Notes under the pieces: generated by a model | Databases searched by the model: none | Seen by the model: only the letters and a program-made list of their open reading frames with translations | What the model was told of the DNA's origin: nothing | NCBI RefSeq assembly: GCF_027947595.1 | Contig: NZ_CP116257.1 | Coordinates: 7,438,001 to 7,502,000, forward strand | Reading direction: 5' to 3' | Length of the DNA: 64,000 nt | Origin: Streptomyces lienomycini | Lineage (GTDB): Bacteria > Actinomycetota > Actinomycetes > Streptomycetales > Streptomycetaceae | In this document: positions 25,835-33,297 of the stretch, piece after piece | How positions within the stretch are numbered: position 1 is the stretch's first letter | Layout of the letters: the number at the start of each line of letters is the position of its first letter | Position numbers and translations under genes: made by a program

Positions 25835-27876
25835 ACGCCCCCTACGCCCAGAGCCCGGCCGCCGCCCCCGACGCCACGGCGCCCGACGCGTCCGGCGACC
25901 CCGCCCGGGCGCTGCTCGCCCGCCTCGACGGCCTGCGGGCCCGGGTGACCGCGCTGGTCGAGGACCGCAGCGGCGACGACCCCACGGCCGACGATCCGCT
26001 GCGCGGCCTGTACCTGTCCGACGAGGCCGTCCACCACCTGCTGCGCACCTGGCCGTCCGGCGACGACGCCGGGGCCGCGGGAGCCGCCGAGCCCGGCTCC
26101 GGTCCGGCCCGCCCCGGGGACCGGCTGGCTCCGCTGGCCGGACGCGCCCGGCTGACCGAGCTGGACTCCACCGTCCTGCTCGTCGCCCTCGCCCCGGACA
26201 TCGACCGCACCTTCGAGCCGCTGTACGGCTACCTCAACAACGACGTGAGCCGCCGCCGCGCCACGGTGAGTCTCGCCCTCGAACTGTGCGGGGTCCCGGC
26301 GCACTTCCAGGGGGCCCGCGCCCGCTTCCACGCCTCCGCGCCGCTGCGCGCCCTGGGCCTGCTGGAGGTGGAGGAGCCCGAACGTCCCTTCCTGACCCGT
26401 TCGCTGCGCGTCCCGGACCGGCTGATCGGCCATCTGCTGGGCGACGACACCCCGGACGCCGCGCTCCTCGACCTGCTGCTCCCGATGCCGGAGCCGCTGC
26501 CCGTCACCGGCGACGCCGAGGACTTCGTCCGCCGACTGGCCGCCCGGCTGCACGACGGCCCCCTCACCGCCTACCTGCGCGAGACACGCGAGGGTGACGG
26601 CCTGGCCGCCCTCTCCCACGTCCTGGCCGCCGCGGGCGTCGACGCGCTGCGCTGCACCGGGCCCGAGGACCACGTCCCGGAGCTGCTGCGCGAGGCCCGC
26701 CTCGGCGGCCGGGCGGTCGTGGTGTCGGGCCTGCCCGAGAAGCCGGGGCCGCTGGTGCGGGCGCTGACCGCGGCGACCGACGTGACCGTGCTGATGACCG
26801 ACCCCCGCCCCTACGACCCGCACTGGTCCCCGACCGACCCGCTGGTCCTGGACGCACCGGCCCGCCGGGCCGGCGGTGCCCCCGCCTGGCGGGCCGCGCT
26901 GGGCGCCGACGCCGACGGGTTCGACCTGGCCTCGGCCGTCGCCCCGTACCGGCTGGGCGGGGACCGCATCCAGCGGGCCGCGCTCACCGCCCGCGCCCTC
27001 GCCGTCTTCGACGGCACCCCGGTCACCGCCGAACACGTCCGGCTCGCCGCCCGCCGGCAGTCCGCCTCGGGCCTGGAACGCCACGCCCGGCGGATCCGGC
27101 CCGCGGTGGACTGGCAGGACCTGGTGCTGCCCGACAAGCCGCTCGTCCAGCTCCGCGAACTGGCGCTGCGCGCCCGCCACCGCGACCGGGTGCTGGGCGA
27201 CTGGCGGCTGAGCGCGGGCGGCGGACGCGGCCGGGGCGTCCTCGGCCTGTTCGCGGGCGAGTCCGGCACCGGCAAGACCCTGTCGGCGGAGGTGGTCGCG
27301 GCCGACCTGGGCCTCGACCTGTACGTGGTGCAGTTGTCGTCGGTCGTGGACAAGTACGTCGGCGAGACCGAGAAGAACCTGGAGCGGATCTTCACGGAGG
27401 CCGACCGCACCGACGCCGTGCTCCTCTTCGACGAGGCCGACGCGGTCTTCGGCAAGCGTTCCGAGGTCAAGGACGCGCACGACAAGTACGCCAACATGGA
27501 GAGCGCCTACCTGCTCCAGCGGCTGGAGTCCTTCGACGGCATCGCCCTGCTCACCACGAACCTGCGCGCCAACATCGACGAGGCGTTCACCCGGCGTCTC
27601 GACCTGGTGGTCGACTTCCCGTTCCCGGACGTCGACCAGCGTCTGGCGCTGTGGCGGCACGGCCTGTCGCGGGTCCCGTCCGCCGAGGGCATCGACCCGG
27701 AGCCGCTGGCCCGGGAGTTCGAGCTGGCCGGCGGTTCGATCCGCAGCGCCGTGGTCACCGCCGCCTACCTCGCCGCCGGGCGCGACGACACGGTGACGGC
27801 GGACGACCTCCTGGAGGGCGCCCGCCGTGAGTACCGCAAGGCCGGCCGGCTGGTCCCGGGGGAAGGCGGCTGGTGA
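25831..27876 (+). CDS. cis15: AAA+ ATPase of the contractile injection system (Pvc15-like)
   Basis: This 681-residue protein has an N-terminal helical domain (~1-440, with GLYLSDEAVHHLLRTWPS and LDSTVLLVALAPDIDRTFE) and a C-terminal AAA+ module. The module shows Walker A GESGTGKT (~474), the pore-like VVDKYVGETEKNLERIF, Walker B LLFDEADAVFGKRSE (~530) and the arginine finger region FTRRLDLVVDFPFP. Pvc15-type ATPases are conserved in extracellular CIS and thought to act in assembly or disassembly. The GTG start overlaps the stop of the cap gene. Confidence 0.92.
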   Translation: MNAPYAQSPAAAPDATAPDASGDPARALLARLDGLRARVTALVEDRSGDDPTADDPLRGLYLSDEAVHHLLRTWPSGDDAGAAGAAEPGSGPARPGDRLAPLAGRARLTELDSTVLLVALAPDIDRTFEPLYGYLNNDVSRRRATVSLALELCGVPAHFQGARARFHASAPLRALGLLEVEEPERPFLTRSLRVPDRLIGHLLGDDTPDAALLDLLLPMPEPLPVTGDAEDFVRRLAARLHDGPLTAYLRETREGDGLAALSHVLAAAGVDALRCTGPEDHVPELLREARLGGRAVVVSGLPEKPGPLVRALTAATDVTVLMTDPRPYDPHWSPTDPLVLDAPARRAGGAPAWRAALGADADGFDLASAVAPYRLGGDRIQRAALTARALAVFDGTPVTAEHVRLAARRQSASGLERHARRIRPAVDWQDLVLPDKPLVQLRELALRARHRDRVLGDWRLSAGGGRGRGVLGLFAGESGTGKTLSAEVVAADLGLDLYVVQLSSVVDKYVGETEKNLERIFTEADRTDAVLLFDEADAVFGKRSEVKDAHDKYANMESAYLLQRLESFDGIALLTTNLRANIDEAFTRRLDLVVDFPFPDVDQRLALWRHGLSRVPSAEGIDPEPLAREFELAGGSIRSAVVTAAYLAAGRDDTVTADDLLEGARREYRKAGRLVPGEGGW

Positions 27877-27897
27877 CCGCCGGGACCGCCTGAGCCG

Positions 27898-29358
27898 TCA
27901 GTCCTTCTTCGGGTGGATGATCTCCCACTCCTGGTCGTCGACGCTGCTGCAGTCGTCGAGCACCATCTTGGAGAAGAGGGCGCCGCCGTTCGCGCCCTCC
28001 ACTCCGAGGCACTTCTGGTTGCTGGCGAAGTTGCGGATCCAGTAGGCCCCGCTCTCCTGCTTCTCGGCCCACCAGAGCTGGTTGTCGGTCGGGGTGTCGC
28101 TGTCGCAGTGGAACTCGGTGACGGGCGTCCCCACGGCGGCGGCACCGTGGTCGGGGAGGTCCATGCAGAACTGGTCCTTGATGTTCCGGATCTGGAAGAG
28201 CGGCGCCCCGCCGGGGCCGCCCTTCTCGTACTTCATCTCCAGGTTCCAGATCTGGTTGTCCCCGTCGGTGTCGTCGCAGACGGCCTGCTGGACGGGGCCG
28301 TTGATCTCGCCCTTCTCCCGGCCGGGGAGTTCGGCGCACATGTGGCTGGTGGTGTTCCGCAGCAGGATGTTCTGGGCGGGGATCAGGCTGGGCTCCGGGT
28401 CGGGCTTGTCTCCGCCGCCGCCACCCTTGCCGCCGTCGCCCTTGTCGCCACCCCCGCCGTCGCCGTCGTCCTTCGGCTCCTGGGTGACCGCGGGCTGCTC
28501 CGCCTGGGGCTGGTCGGCGGGCGCGGACTCGGCCGTGCTGGGCAGGAGTTCCGGGGACGCGCTGGGACTGGGCGCCAGGGCGACCCCGGCCTGCTGCGTC
28601 TGCTCGGTGGCGCTGGTGCGGACCTGCGGCTTGTAGGCGATCCAGATCATCACGAACGCGATCGCCAGGGCGACGAAGATCCCGAAGAACGTGGCGAGCC
28701 AACGGGGCAGGAACCCGCGCTGGACGTATGTCCCCTCGACCTCGGTCGGGTCGACGCCGGAGCGGCGCACGGCCAGCGTGTAGGGCCGCTCCTCCTTGGA
28801 CCCGAACCAGATGATCTGCCGGGGCTTGAGCGTCGTCTCCACGAACGCGGCACGGCCGGGCTCGATCTGCACGTTGCCGGGCCGCAGTTCGTACGACAGG
28901 TGGTCGCCGTTGTCGCTGCCCGCGACCGACGCCGTCACCTTCGTGTTGCCGAGGTTGTCCACCGCCAGCTTCGGACGCCCCCGGAACCTGCCCTTCACCG
29001 TCGGCGGCACCAACTCGGCCCGCACCTCGGTGAACGGCGTGATGGTGAGGTTGCCCTCCGGCACCGTCACCGCGTCCGGATGCTCCGTCGGCGTGATCCG
29101 CACCGCGTACGGGTTGGGGCCGGCCACCGCGTCGGGGGTCCTCGGCGGGGCGAAGGTCAGCTCCACCGTCCCCGTCGTCCCCGGATACAGGCGCAGGGTC
29201 GGCGGCTCGATCGTCGTCCAGGGTGACACGTCCCCGACCGGATCGAACCGGTACTCGTCGACGACATCACCGGTATTGCGCACCCTCAGGCGCACACGCG
29301 TACTACTGCCGGGGTCCACAGTCGCGGACGCGGGCTCCAGGGAAGTCCACAGGCTCAC
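27898..29358 (-). CDS. CIS-locus membrane protein 1: Ig-like domains, one TM helix, ricin-type lectin domain
   Basis: This 486-residue protein has cytoplasmic N-terminal Ig/COG1470-like beta domains (residues 1-215, SLWTSLEPASATVDPGSST), one membrane helix (~219-244, WLATFFGIFVALAIAFVMI), a Pro/Asp/Gly-rich linker (~255-335), and an outside ricin-B-like beta-trefoil (QNILLRNTTSHMCAEL, DNQIWNLEMKYEKGG, DDQEWEIIHPKKD). There is no signal peptide; orientation is inferred from the basic RGFLPRW before the helix. It is the first of three adjacent paralogs. Similar genes are annotated as hydrolytic proteins in Streptomyces CIS loci, but no catalytic motif is seen. A membrane-docking or sensing role with the CIS, like the reported CisA, is an inference. 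The GTG is leaderless. Confidence 0.85.
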   Translation of the reverse strand: MSLWTSLEPASATVDPGSSTRVRLRVRNTGDVVDEYRFDPVGDVSPWTTIEPPTLRLYPGTTGTVELTFAPPRTPDAVAGPNPYAVRITPTEHPDAVTVPEGNLTITPFTEVRAELVPPTVKGRFRGRPKLAVDNLGNTKVTASVAGSDNGDHLSYELRPGNVQIEPGRAAFVETTLKPRQIIWFGSKEERPYTLAVRRSGVDPTEVEGTYVQRGFLPRWLATFFGIFVALAIAFVMIWIAYKPQVRTSATEQTQQAGVALAPSPSASPELLPSTAESAPADQPQAEQPAVTQEPKDDGDGGGGDKGDGGKGGGGGDKPDPEPSLIPAQNILLRNTTSHMCAELPGREKGEINGPVQQAVCDDTDGDNQIWNLEMKYEKGGPGGAPLFQIRNIKDQFCMDLPDHGAAAVGTPVTEFHCDSDTPTDNQLWWAEKQESGAYWIRNFASNQKCLGVEGANGGALFSKMVLDDCSSVDDQEWEIIHPKKD

Positions 29359-29364
29359 ACGCCG

Positions 29365-29393
29365 ACGCTACGGGCCAACTCCGCGCGCGTCAG
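29365..29393 (-). promoter_or_regulatory. Leaderless promoter of CIS membrane protein 1
   Basis: On the minus strand CTGACG, 17 bases, TAGCGT and then six bases before the GTG. This is a sigma-HrdB-like -35/-10 pair placing the transcript start at the start codon. The same arrangement precedes the second paralog. Confidence 0.65.
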
Positions 29394-29456
29394 CGGTACT
29401 CGGGGCATTCCGGCTGCCCCGAGGTGCCTGATCGCACGACTTTTCGGACCTTGGCG

Positions 29457-30902
29457 TCATCCCTTCTTGGGGCGGACGATGTCCCATTCCTGGTCGTCGG
29501 TGAGGGTGCAGTCGGAGATGTTCAGCGGGGTCTCGGTGCCGCCGTTCTGGCCCTTCACGTTCAGGCACTTGTTCTTGCTGGCGTAGTTGCGGATCCAGTA
29601 GTGGCCGCTCTCCTGCTTGTCGGCCCACCAGAGCTGGTTGTCCGCCTTGGTGCCGTCGCAGTGGAACTCGGCGATCGGCGTTCCGACGGGACGGGCCCCG
29701 TACTCCCCCAGGTCCATGCAGAGGTCGTCCGTGGCGTTCCGGATCTGGAAGAGCTTGGCCCCGTTCGGGCCGCCCTTCTCGTACCTCACCTCGAGGTGCC
29801 AGTACTCGTTGTCGCCCTCTTCGTGGCAGTTGGCCTGCTGCACGACTCCCTTGACCTGGCCCTTGCCGCGGCCGGGGATGTCGGCGCACATGTGGGTGGT
29901 GGCGTTGCGCAGCATGATGTTCCTGGCGGGGACCACGTCCGCTTCCTTGTCGGACTTGCCGCCCCCGCCTCCTCCACCGCCGTTTCCGTCCCCGTCCCCG
30001 CCGCCGTCACCGTCGCCGCCCTCGTCCTTGGACTCCTCGGCGGCCGGCTGCTCGGGTGGGGCCGGGGGCGAGTCGGCCGCGCTGGGCAGGGTTTCGGGAG
30101 TGGCGCTCGGGCTGGGTGCCAGCGCGACGCCCGCCTCCTGCGTCTGCTCGGTGGCGCTGGTGCGGACCTGCGGCTTGTAGGCGATCCAGATCATCACGAA
30201 CGCGATCGCCAGGGCGACGAAGATCCCGAAGAACGTGGCGAGCCAGCGCGGCAGGAACCCCCGCTGGACGTACGTCCCCTCCACGTCGGTCGGGTCGACG
30301 CCGGAGCGGCGCACGGCCAGCGTGTACGGCCGCTCCTCCTTCGCCCCGAACCAGATGACCCGCTTCGGCTTCAGCGTCGTCTCCACGAACGCCGCACGCC
30401 CGGGCTCGATCTGCACGTTGCCGGGCCGCAGCTCGTACGACAGGTGGTCGCCGTTGTCGCTGCCCGCGACCGACGCCGTCACCTTCGTGTTGCCGAGGTT
30501 GTCCACCGCCAGCTTCGGACGCCCCCGGAACCTGCCCTTCACCGTCGGCGGCACCAACTCGGCCCGCACCTCGGTGAACGGCGTGATCGTGAGGTTGCCC
30601 TCCGGCACCGTCACCGCGTCCGGATGCTCCGTCGGCGTGATCCGCACCGCATACGGATTCGGACCCGCCACCGCGTCCGGCGTCCTCGGCGGAGCGAACG
30701 TCAGCTCCACCGTGCCCGTCGTCCCCGGATACAGCCGCAGGGTCGGCGGCTCGATCGTCATCCAGGGCGCCACCTCCCCGAACGGCTCGAACCGGTACTC
30801 GTCGACGACATCACCGGTGTTGCGCACCCGCAATCGCACATGCGTGCTGCTGCCGGGGTCGACGGTGGCGGACGCGGGCTCCAGGGAAGTCCAAAGGCTC
30901 AC
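29457..30902 (-). CDS. CIS-locus membrane protein 2: Ig-like domains, one TM helix, ricin-type lectin domain
   Basis: This 481-residue paralog of the preceding gene has the same N-terminal half and membrane helix (~219-244). The linker is different (Glu/Gly/Asp-rich: EESKDEGGDGDGGG). Its own beta-trefoil domain (NIMLRNATTHMCADIPGRG, LFQIRNATDDLCMDLGEYG, DDQEWDIVRPKKG) is about half identical to that of paralog 1, consistent with old duplication and later divergence of the outside domain. Sugar binding by the trefoil is plausible from the QxW-like motifs (NQLWWADKQ, DQEWD). The GTG is leaderless with its own promoter 98 bases after the next gene upstream. Confidence 0.85.
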   Translation of the reverse strand: MSLWTSLEPASATVDPGSSTHVRLRVRNTGDVVDEYRFEPFGEVAPWMTIEPPTLRLYPGTTGTVELTFAPPRTPDAVAGPNPYAVRITPTEHPDAVTVPEGNLTITPFTEVRAELVPPTVKGRFRGRPKLAVDNLGNTKVTASVAGSDNGDHLSYELRPGNVQIEPGRAAFVETTLKPKRVIWFGAKEERPYTLAVRRSGVDPTDVEGTYVQRGFLPRWLATFFGIFVALAIAFVMIWIAYKPQVRTSATEQTQEAGVALAPSPSATPETLPSAADSPPAPPEQPAAEESKDEGGDGDGGGDGDGNGGGGGGGGKSDKEADVVPARNIMLRNATTHMCADIPGRGKGQVKGVVQQANCHEEGDNEYWHLEVRYEKGGPNGAKLFQIRNATDDLCMDLGEYGARPVGTPIAEFHCDGTKADNQLWWADKQESGHYWIRNYASKNKCLNVKGQNGGTETPLNISDCTLTDDQEWDIVRPKKG

Positions 30903-30908
30903 ACGTCG

Positions 30909-30937
30909 ACGCTACCCGCGTCCGGAGGGCCCGTCAG
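30909..30937 (-). promoter_or_regulatory. Leaderless promoter of CIS membrane protein 2
   Basis: CTGACG, 17 bases, TAGCGT and six bases (CGACGT) precede the GTG at 30902. The two hexamers and the spacings are identical to the promoter at 29365, although the spacer sequence between them is not conserved. Confidence 0.65.
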
Positions 30938-30976
30938 GAGTCGCAAGGGCAAACCGCGTTGCCCTCGCACGAGCCG

Positions 30977-32413
30977 TCACACCGTGATCCGTACGGCCTC
31001 CAGCTGAAGCCTGTCGTTCTCCATGTTGCTGCCGAAGTACCGCCAGTCACCGGGCTCGGTGCAGCCCTGCTTCTGCCAGCCCTTGTCCTTGACGTGGGTG
31101 TTCGGGCAGACGGCGCCTTCGACGGTCTTGAGGGTGAACCCCTCCATCGGCGAGACCGCCTCCTTGGTGCTGCCCAGGTACATGTCGGTGCTGTCGGGGG
31201 CGCTCTCCCACTCGCCGCCCGTCAGCCATCCCTCGACGACGTGAGCGCCGTTGCCGGACACGCCCTTGGTCCCGGACACGGCGATGTTCAGCGCCTTGAT
31301 CGGGAGGTTCTTGCCGACCGTGCCCGCCTCGGCGCCGTCGCACACCGGGGCCTGCCAGCCCTGGTCCGCCACGTAGGCGCGGTAGCAGATGTGCCGGCCC
31401 TCACTGCGGGCGGCGATCTCCTTCACCGCCGTGGCCGCGGTGCGTACCGGAGGCTTGGGCTTCTTGGACTCGCCGCCGCCCTTGTCCCCGTCGCCCTTGT
31501 CGCCTCCCCCGCCGTCGCCGTCGTCCTTCGGCTCCTGGGTGACCGCGGGCTGCTCCGCCTGGGGCTGGTCGGCGGGCGCGGACTCGGCCGTGCTGGGCAG
31601 GGTTTCGGGGGTGGCGCTCGGGCTGGGTGCGAGCGCGGCACCGGCCTGCTGCGTCTGCTCGGTGGCGCTGGTGCGGACCTGGGGCTTGTAGGCGATCCAG
31701 ATCATCACGAACGCGATCGCCAGGGCGACGAAGATCCCGAAGAACGTGGCGAGCCACCGGGGCAGGAACCCCCGCTGGACGTACGTCCCCTCGACCTCGG
31801 TGGGATCGACCCCCGAACGCCGCACGGCCAGCGTGTACGGCCGCTCCTCCTTCGACCCGAACCAGATGACCCGCTTCGGCTTCAGCGTCGTCTCCACGAA
31901 CGCCGCACGCCCCGGCTCGATCTGCACGTTCCCCGGCCGCAGCTCGTACGACAGGTGGTCGCCGTTGTCGCTGCCCGCGACCGACGCCGTCACCTTCGTG
32001 TTGCCGAGGTTGTCCACCGCCAGCTTCGGACGCCCCCGGAACCGCCCCTTCACCGTCGGCGGGACCAGCTCGGCCCGCACCTCGGTGAACGGCGTGATGG
32101 TGAGGTTGCCCTCCGGCACCGTCACGGCGTCCGGATGCTCCGTCGGCGTGATCCGCACCGCGTACGGGTTGGGGCCGGCCACCGCGTCGGGCGTCCTCGG
32201 CGGGGCGAACGTCAGCTCCACCGTCCCCGTCGTCCCCGGATACAGCCGCAGGGTCGGCGGCTCGACCGTCGTCCAGGGCGCCGTGTCCCCGACCGGATCG
32301 AACCGGTACTCGTCCACCACGTCACCGGTATTGCGCACCCTCAGGCGCACACGCGTACTACTGCCGGGGTCCACAGTCGCGGACGCGGGCTCCAGCGAAG
32401 TCCACAGGCTCAC
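30977..32413 (-). CDS. CIS-locus membrane protein 3: Ig-like domains, one TM helix, ChW-like C-terminal domain
   Basis: This 478-residue third paralog shares the N-terminal Ig-like half and membrane helix with the other two. After the linker it carries an unrelated C-terminal domain in place of the lectin: two repeats resembling clostridial ChW units (ICYRAYVADQGWQAPVCDGA, AGTVGKNLPIKALNIAVSG, then GNGAHVVEGWLTGGEWES and CPNTHVKDKGWQKQGC). ChW repeats are cell-surface binding modules. The set therefore looks like one membrane base with exchangeable outside heads. The GTG start has TAAGGT ending six bases upstream. Confidence 0.83.
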   Translation of the reverse strand: MSLWTSLEPASATVDPGSSTRVRLRVRNTGDVVDEYRFDPVGDTAPWTTVEPPTLRLYPGTTGTVELTFAPPRTPDAVAGPNPYAVRITPTEHPDAVTVPEGNLTITPFTEVRAELVPPTVKGRFRGRPKLAVDNLGNTKVTASVAGSDNGDHLSYELRPGNVQIEPGRAAFVETTLKPKRVIWFGSKEERPYTLAVRRSGVDPTEVEGTYVQRGFLPRWLATFFGIFVALAIAFVMIWIAYKPQVRTSATEQTQQAGAALAPSPSATPETLPSTAESAPADQPQAEQPAVTQEPKDDGDGGGGDKGDGDKGGGESKKPKPPVRTAATAVKEIAARSEGRHICYRAYVADQGWQAPVCDGAEAGTVGKNLPIKALNIAVSGTKGVSGNGAHVVEGWLTGGEWESAPDSTDMYLGSTKEAVSPMEGFTLKTVEGAVCPNTHVKDKGWQKQGCTEPGDWRYFGSNMENDRLQLEAVRITV

Positions 32414-32419
32414 GAGCCG

Positions 32420-32425
32420 ACCTTA
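32420..32425 (-). promoter_or_regulatory. -10 element of leaderless promoter, CIS membrane protein 3
   Basis: TAAGGT ends six bases before the GTG at 32413, as in the two sister genes. The -35 is less clear (TGAGAC or CTGAGA at 18-19 bases). Confidence 0.5.
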
Positions 32426-32506
32426 GAGAGGGCCCCGGGTCCTGTCTCAGGAGTCGGGGCAGAGTCGATTGCCCCAAGGGGCACGCCCGGCGGGTGGCGG
32501 GACCGG

Positions 32507-33127
32507 TCACATCGGGGATTCGCCCCGGGCCATCCGCTCGCCTGCCTGCCCGGCCTCGATCTCTTCGGAGTGGCCCGGGTCGGAGACGGACTCCCCGTGC
32601 CCGTTGTTGGTGCCGGCCACCTTGCCCCGGGACTGCTGGAAGACGTGATGGGTCTCGTGGAAGAGCGTCGCGTCGTCCAGGGACCGTTGGGCGACGATGT
32701 GGGAGCCGCTGGTGTAGGCGATCGCGTTGAGGTCCATGGCCGACCGCTGGGCCACCGCGTCGTCGTGCATCGTGACGTGCCCGAAACTCATCCCGTACGC
32801 ACGCTCGGCCGGTTCGCGGATGCGGTCCGGCAGCGGCTTGCCGGGCGTCTTGATCGCGTCGTCCACCGAGACCCGCGGCTCCTCGAAGAAGCCGCTGTCC
32901 GCCGAAACCCTGCGCTGCACGTCGGCGGTGTCGGCCGCCTCCTGGCCGTGGCCGCAGCCGGGGCCGTGTTCGTGCCGGGCCCGCTGGACGGCACGGGACA
33001 CCGCCGCGTTCCCGGCCTGGCTCTGCAGTGCCAGCATCCGGCCCGCCGTGGTGCCCGGCGCGGCGGAGTGGCGGACCGGGGCCTGCTTGTCGGCCTGTTG
33101 GGCAGCCTGTGTTCCGTGTGTGCGCAC
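32507..33127 (-). CDS. DUF4157 (eCIS core domain) metallopeptidase-like protein
   Basis: This 206-residue protein belongs to the family most tightly linked to extracellular CIS loci. An N-terminal motif LALQSQAGNAAVSRAVQR is followed by a His/Gly-rich stretch (ARHEHGPGCGHGQE), the FEEPRVSVDDAIKTPGKPL lead-in and the DUF4157 core with AERAYGMSFGHVTMHDDA and the zinc-type motif LFHETHHVFQQ (HExxH). The GTG at 33127 is chosen because GAGGGAG precedes it and the family start (RTHxTQ...) begins there, though the frame is open upstream. It may be cargo or a loading/processing factor of the CIS; which is not known. Confidence 0.87.
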   Translation of the reverse strand: MRTHGTQAAQQADKQAPVRHSAAPGTTAGRMLALQSQAGNAAVSRAVQRARHEHGPGCGHGQEAADTADVQRRVSADSGFFEEPRVSVDDAIKTPGKPLPDRIREPAERAYGMSFGHVTMHDDAVAQRSAMDLNAIAYTSGSHIVAQRSLDDATLFHETHHVFQQSRGKVAGTNNGHGESVSDPGHSEEIEAGQAGERMARGESPM

Positions 33128-33297
33128 AACGCTCCCTCGGCGGATACGCGGGTACTTGGGTCGGTACATGATGACGACGCTTCTCGCAGGTCTACCCTCA
33201 CGGGCCGTCGGACGCAACGGCCGCGGGGGCAGGCCTTGAGGGCACGGCCGTACGGGCGAACACCGCTCGTACGGCCCGTCCTTGAGCATCCTGACGC

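Larger units (their letters stand above)
28549..32413 (-). repeat. Three-copy ~0.8-kb intragenic direct repeat (N-terminal halves of the paralogs)
   Basis: The first ~270 codons of the three genes (29358-28549, 30902-30093 and 32413-31604) are nearly identical at DNA level, while the parts after the linker differ. Copy 3 matches copy 1 in its first ~60 bases and in the linker (31521-31600), but matches copy 2 in the middle (LKPKRVIWFG) and just after GGGCAGG. This mosaic pattern is expected from gene conversion. Confidence 0.85.

Noticed and set aside
27898..30902. Hydrolase activity of the Ig/lectin membrane proteins
   Set aside because: Related proteins carry a hydrolytic label in databases, but no catalytic motif is visible in the Ig-like or lectin parts.
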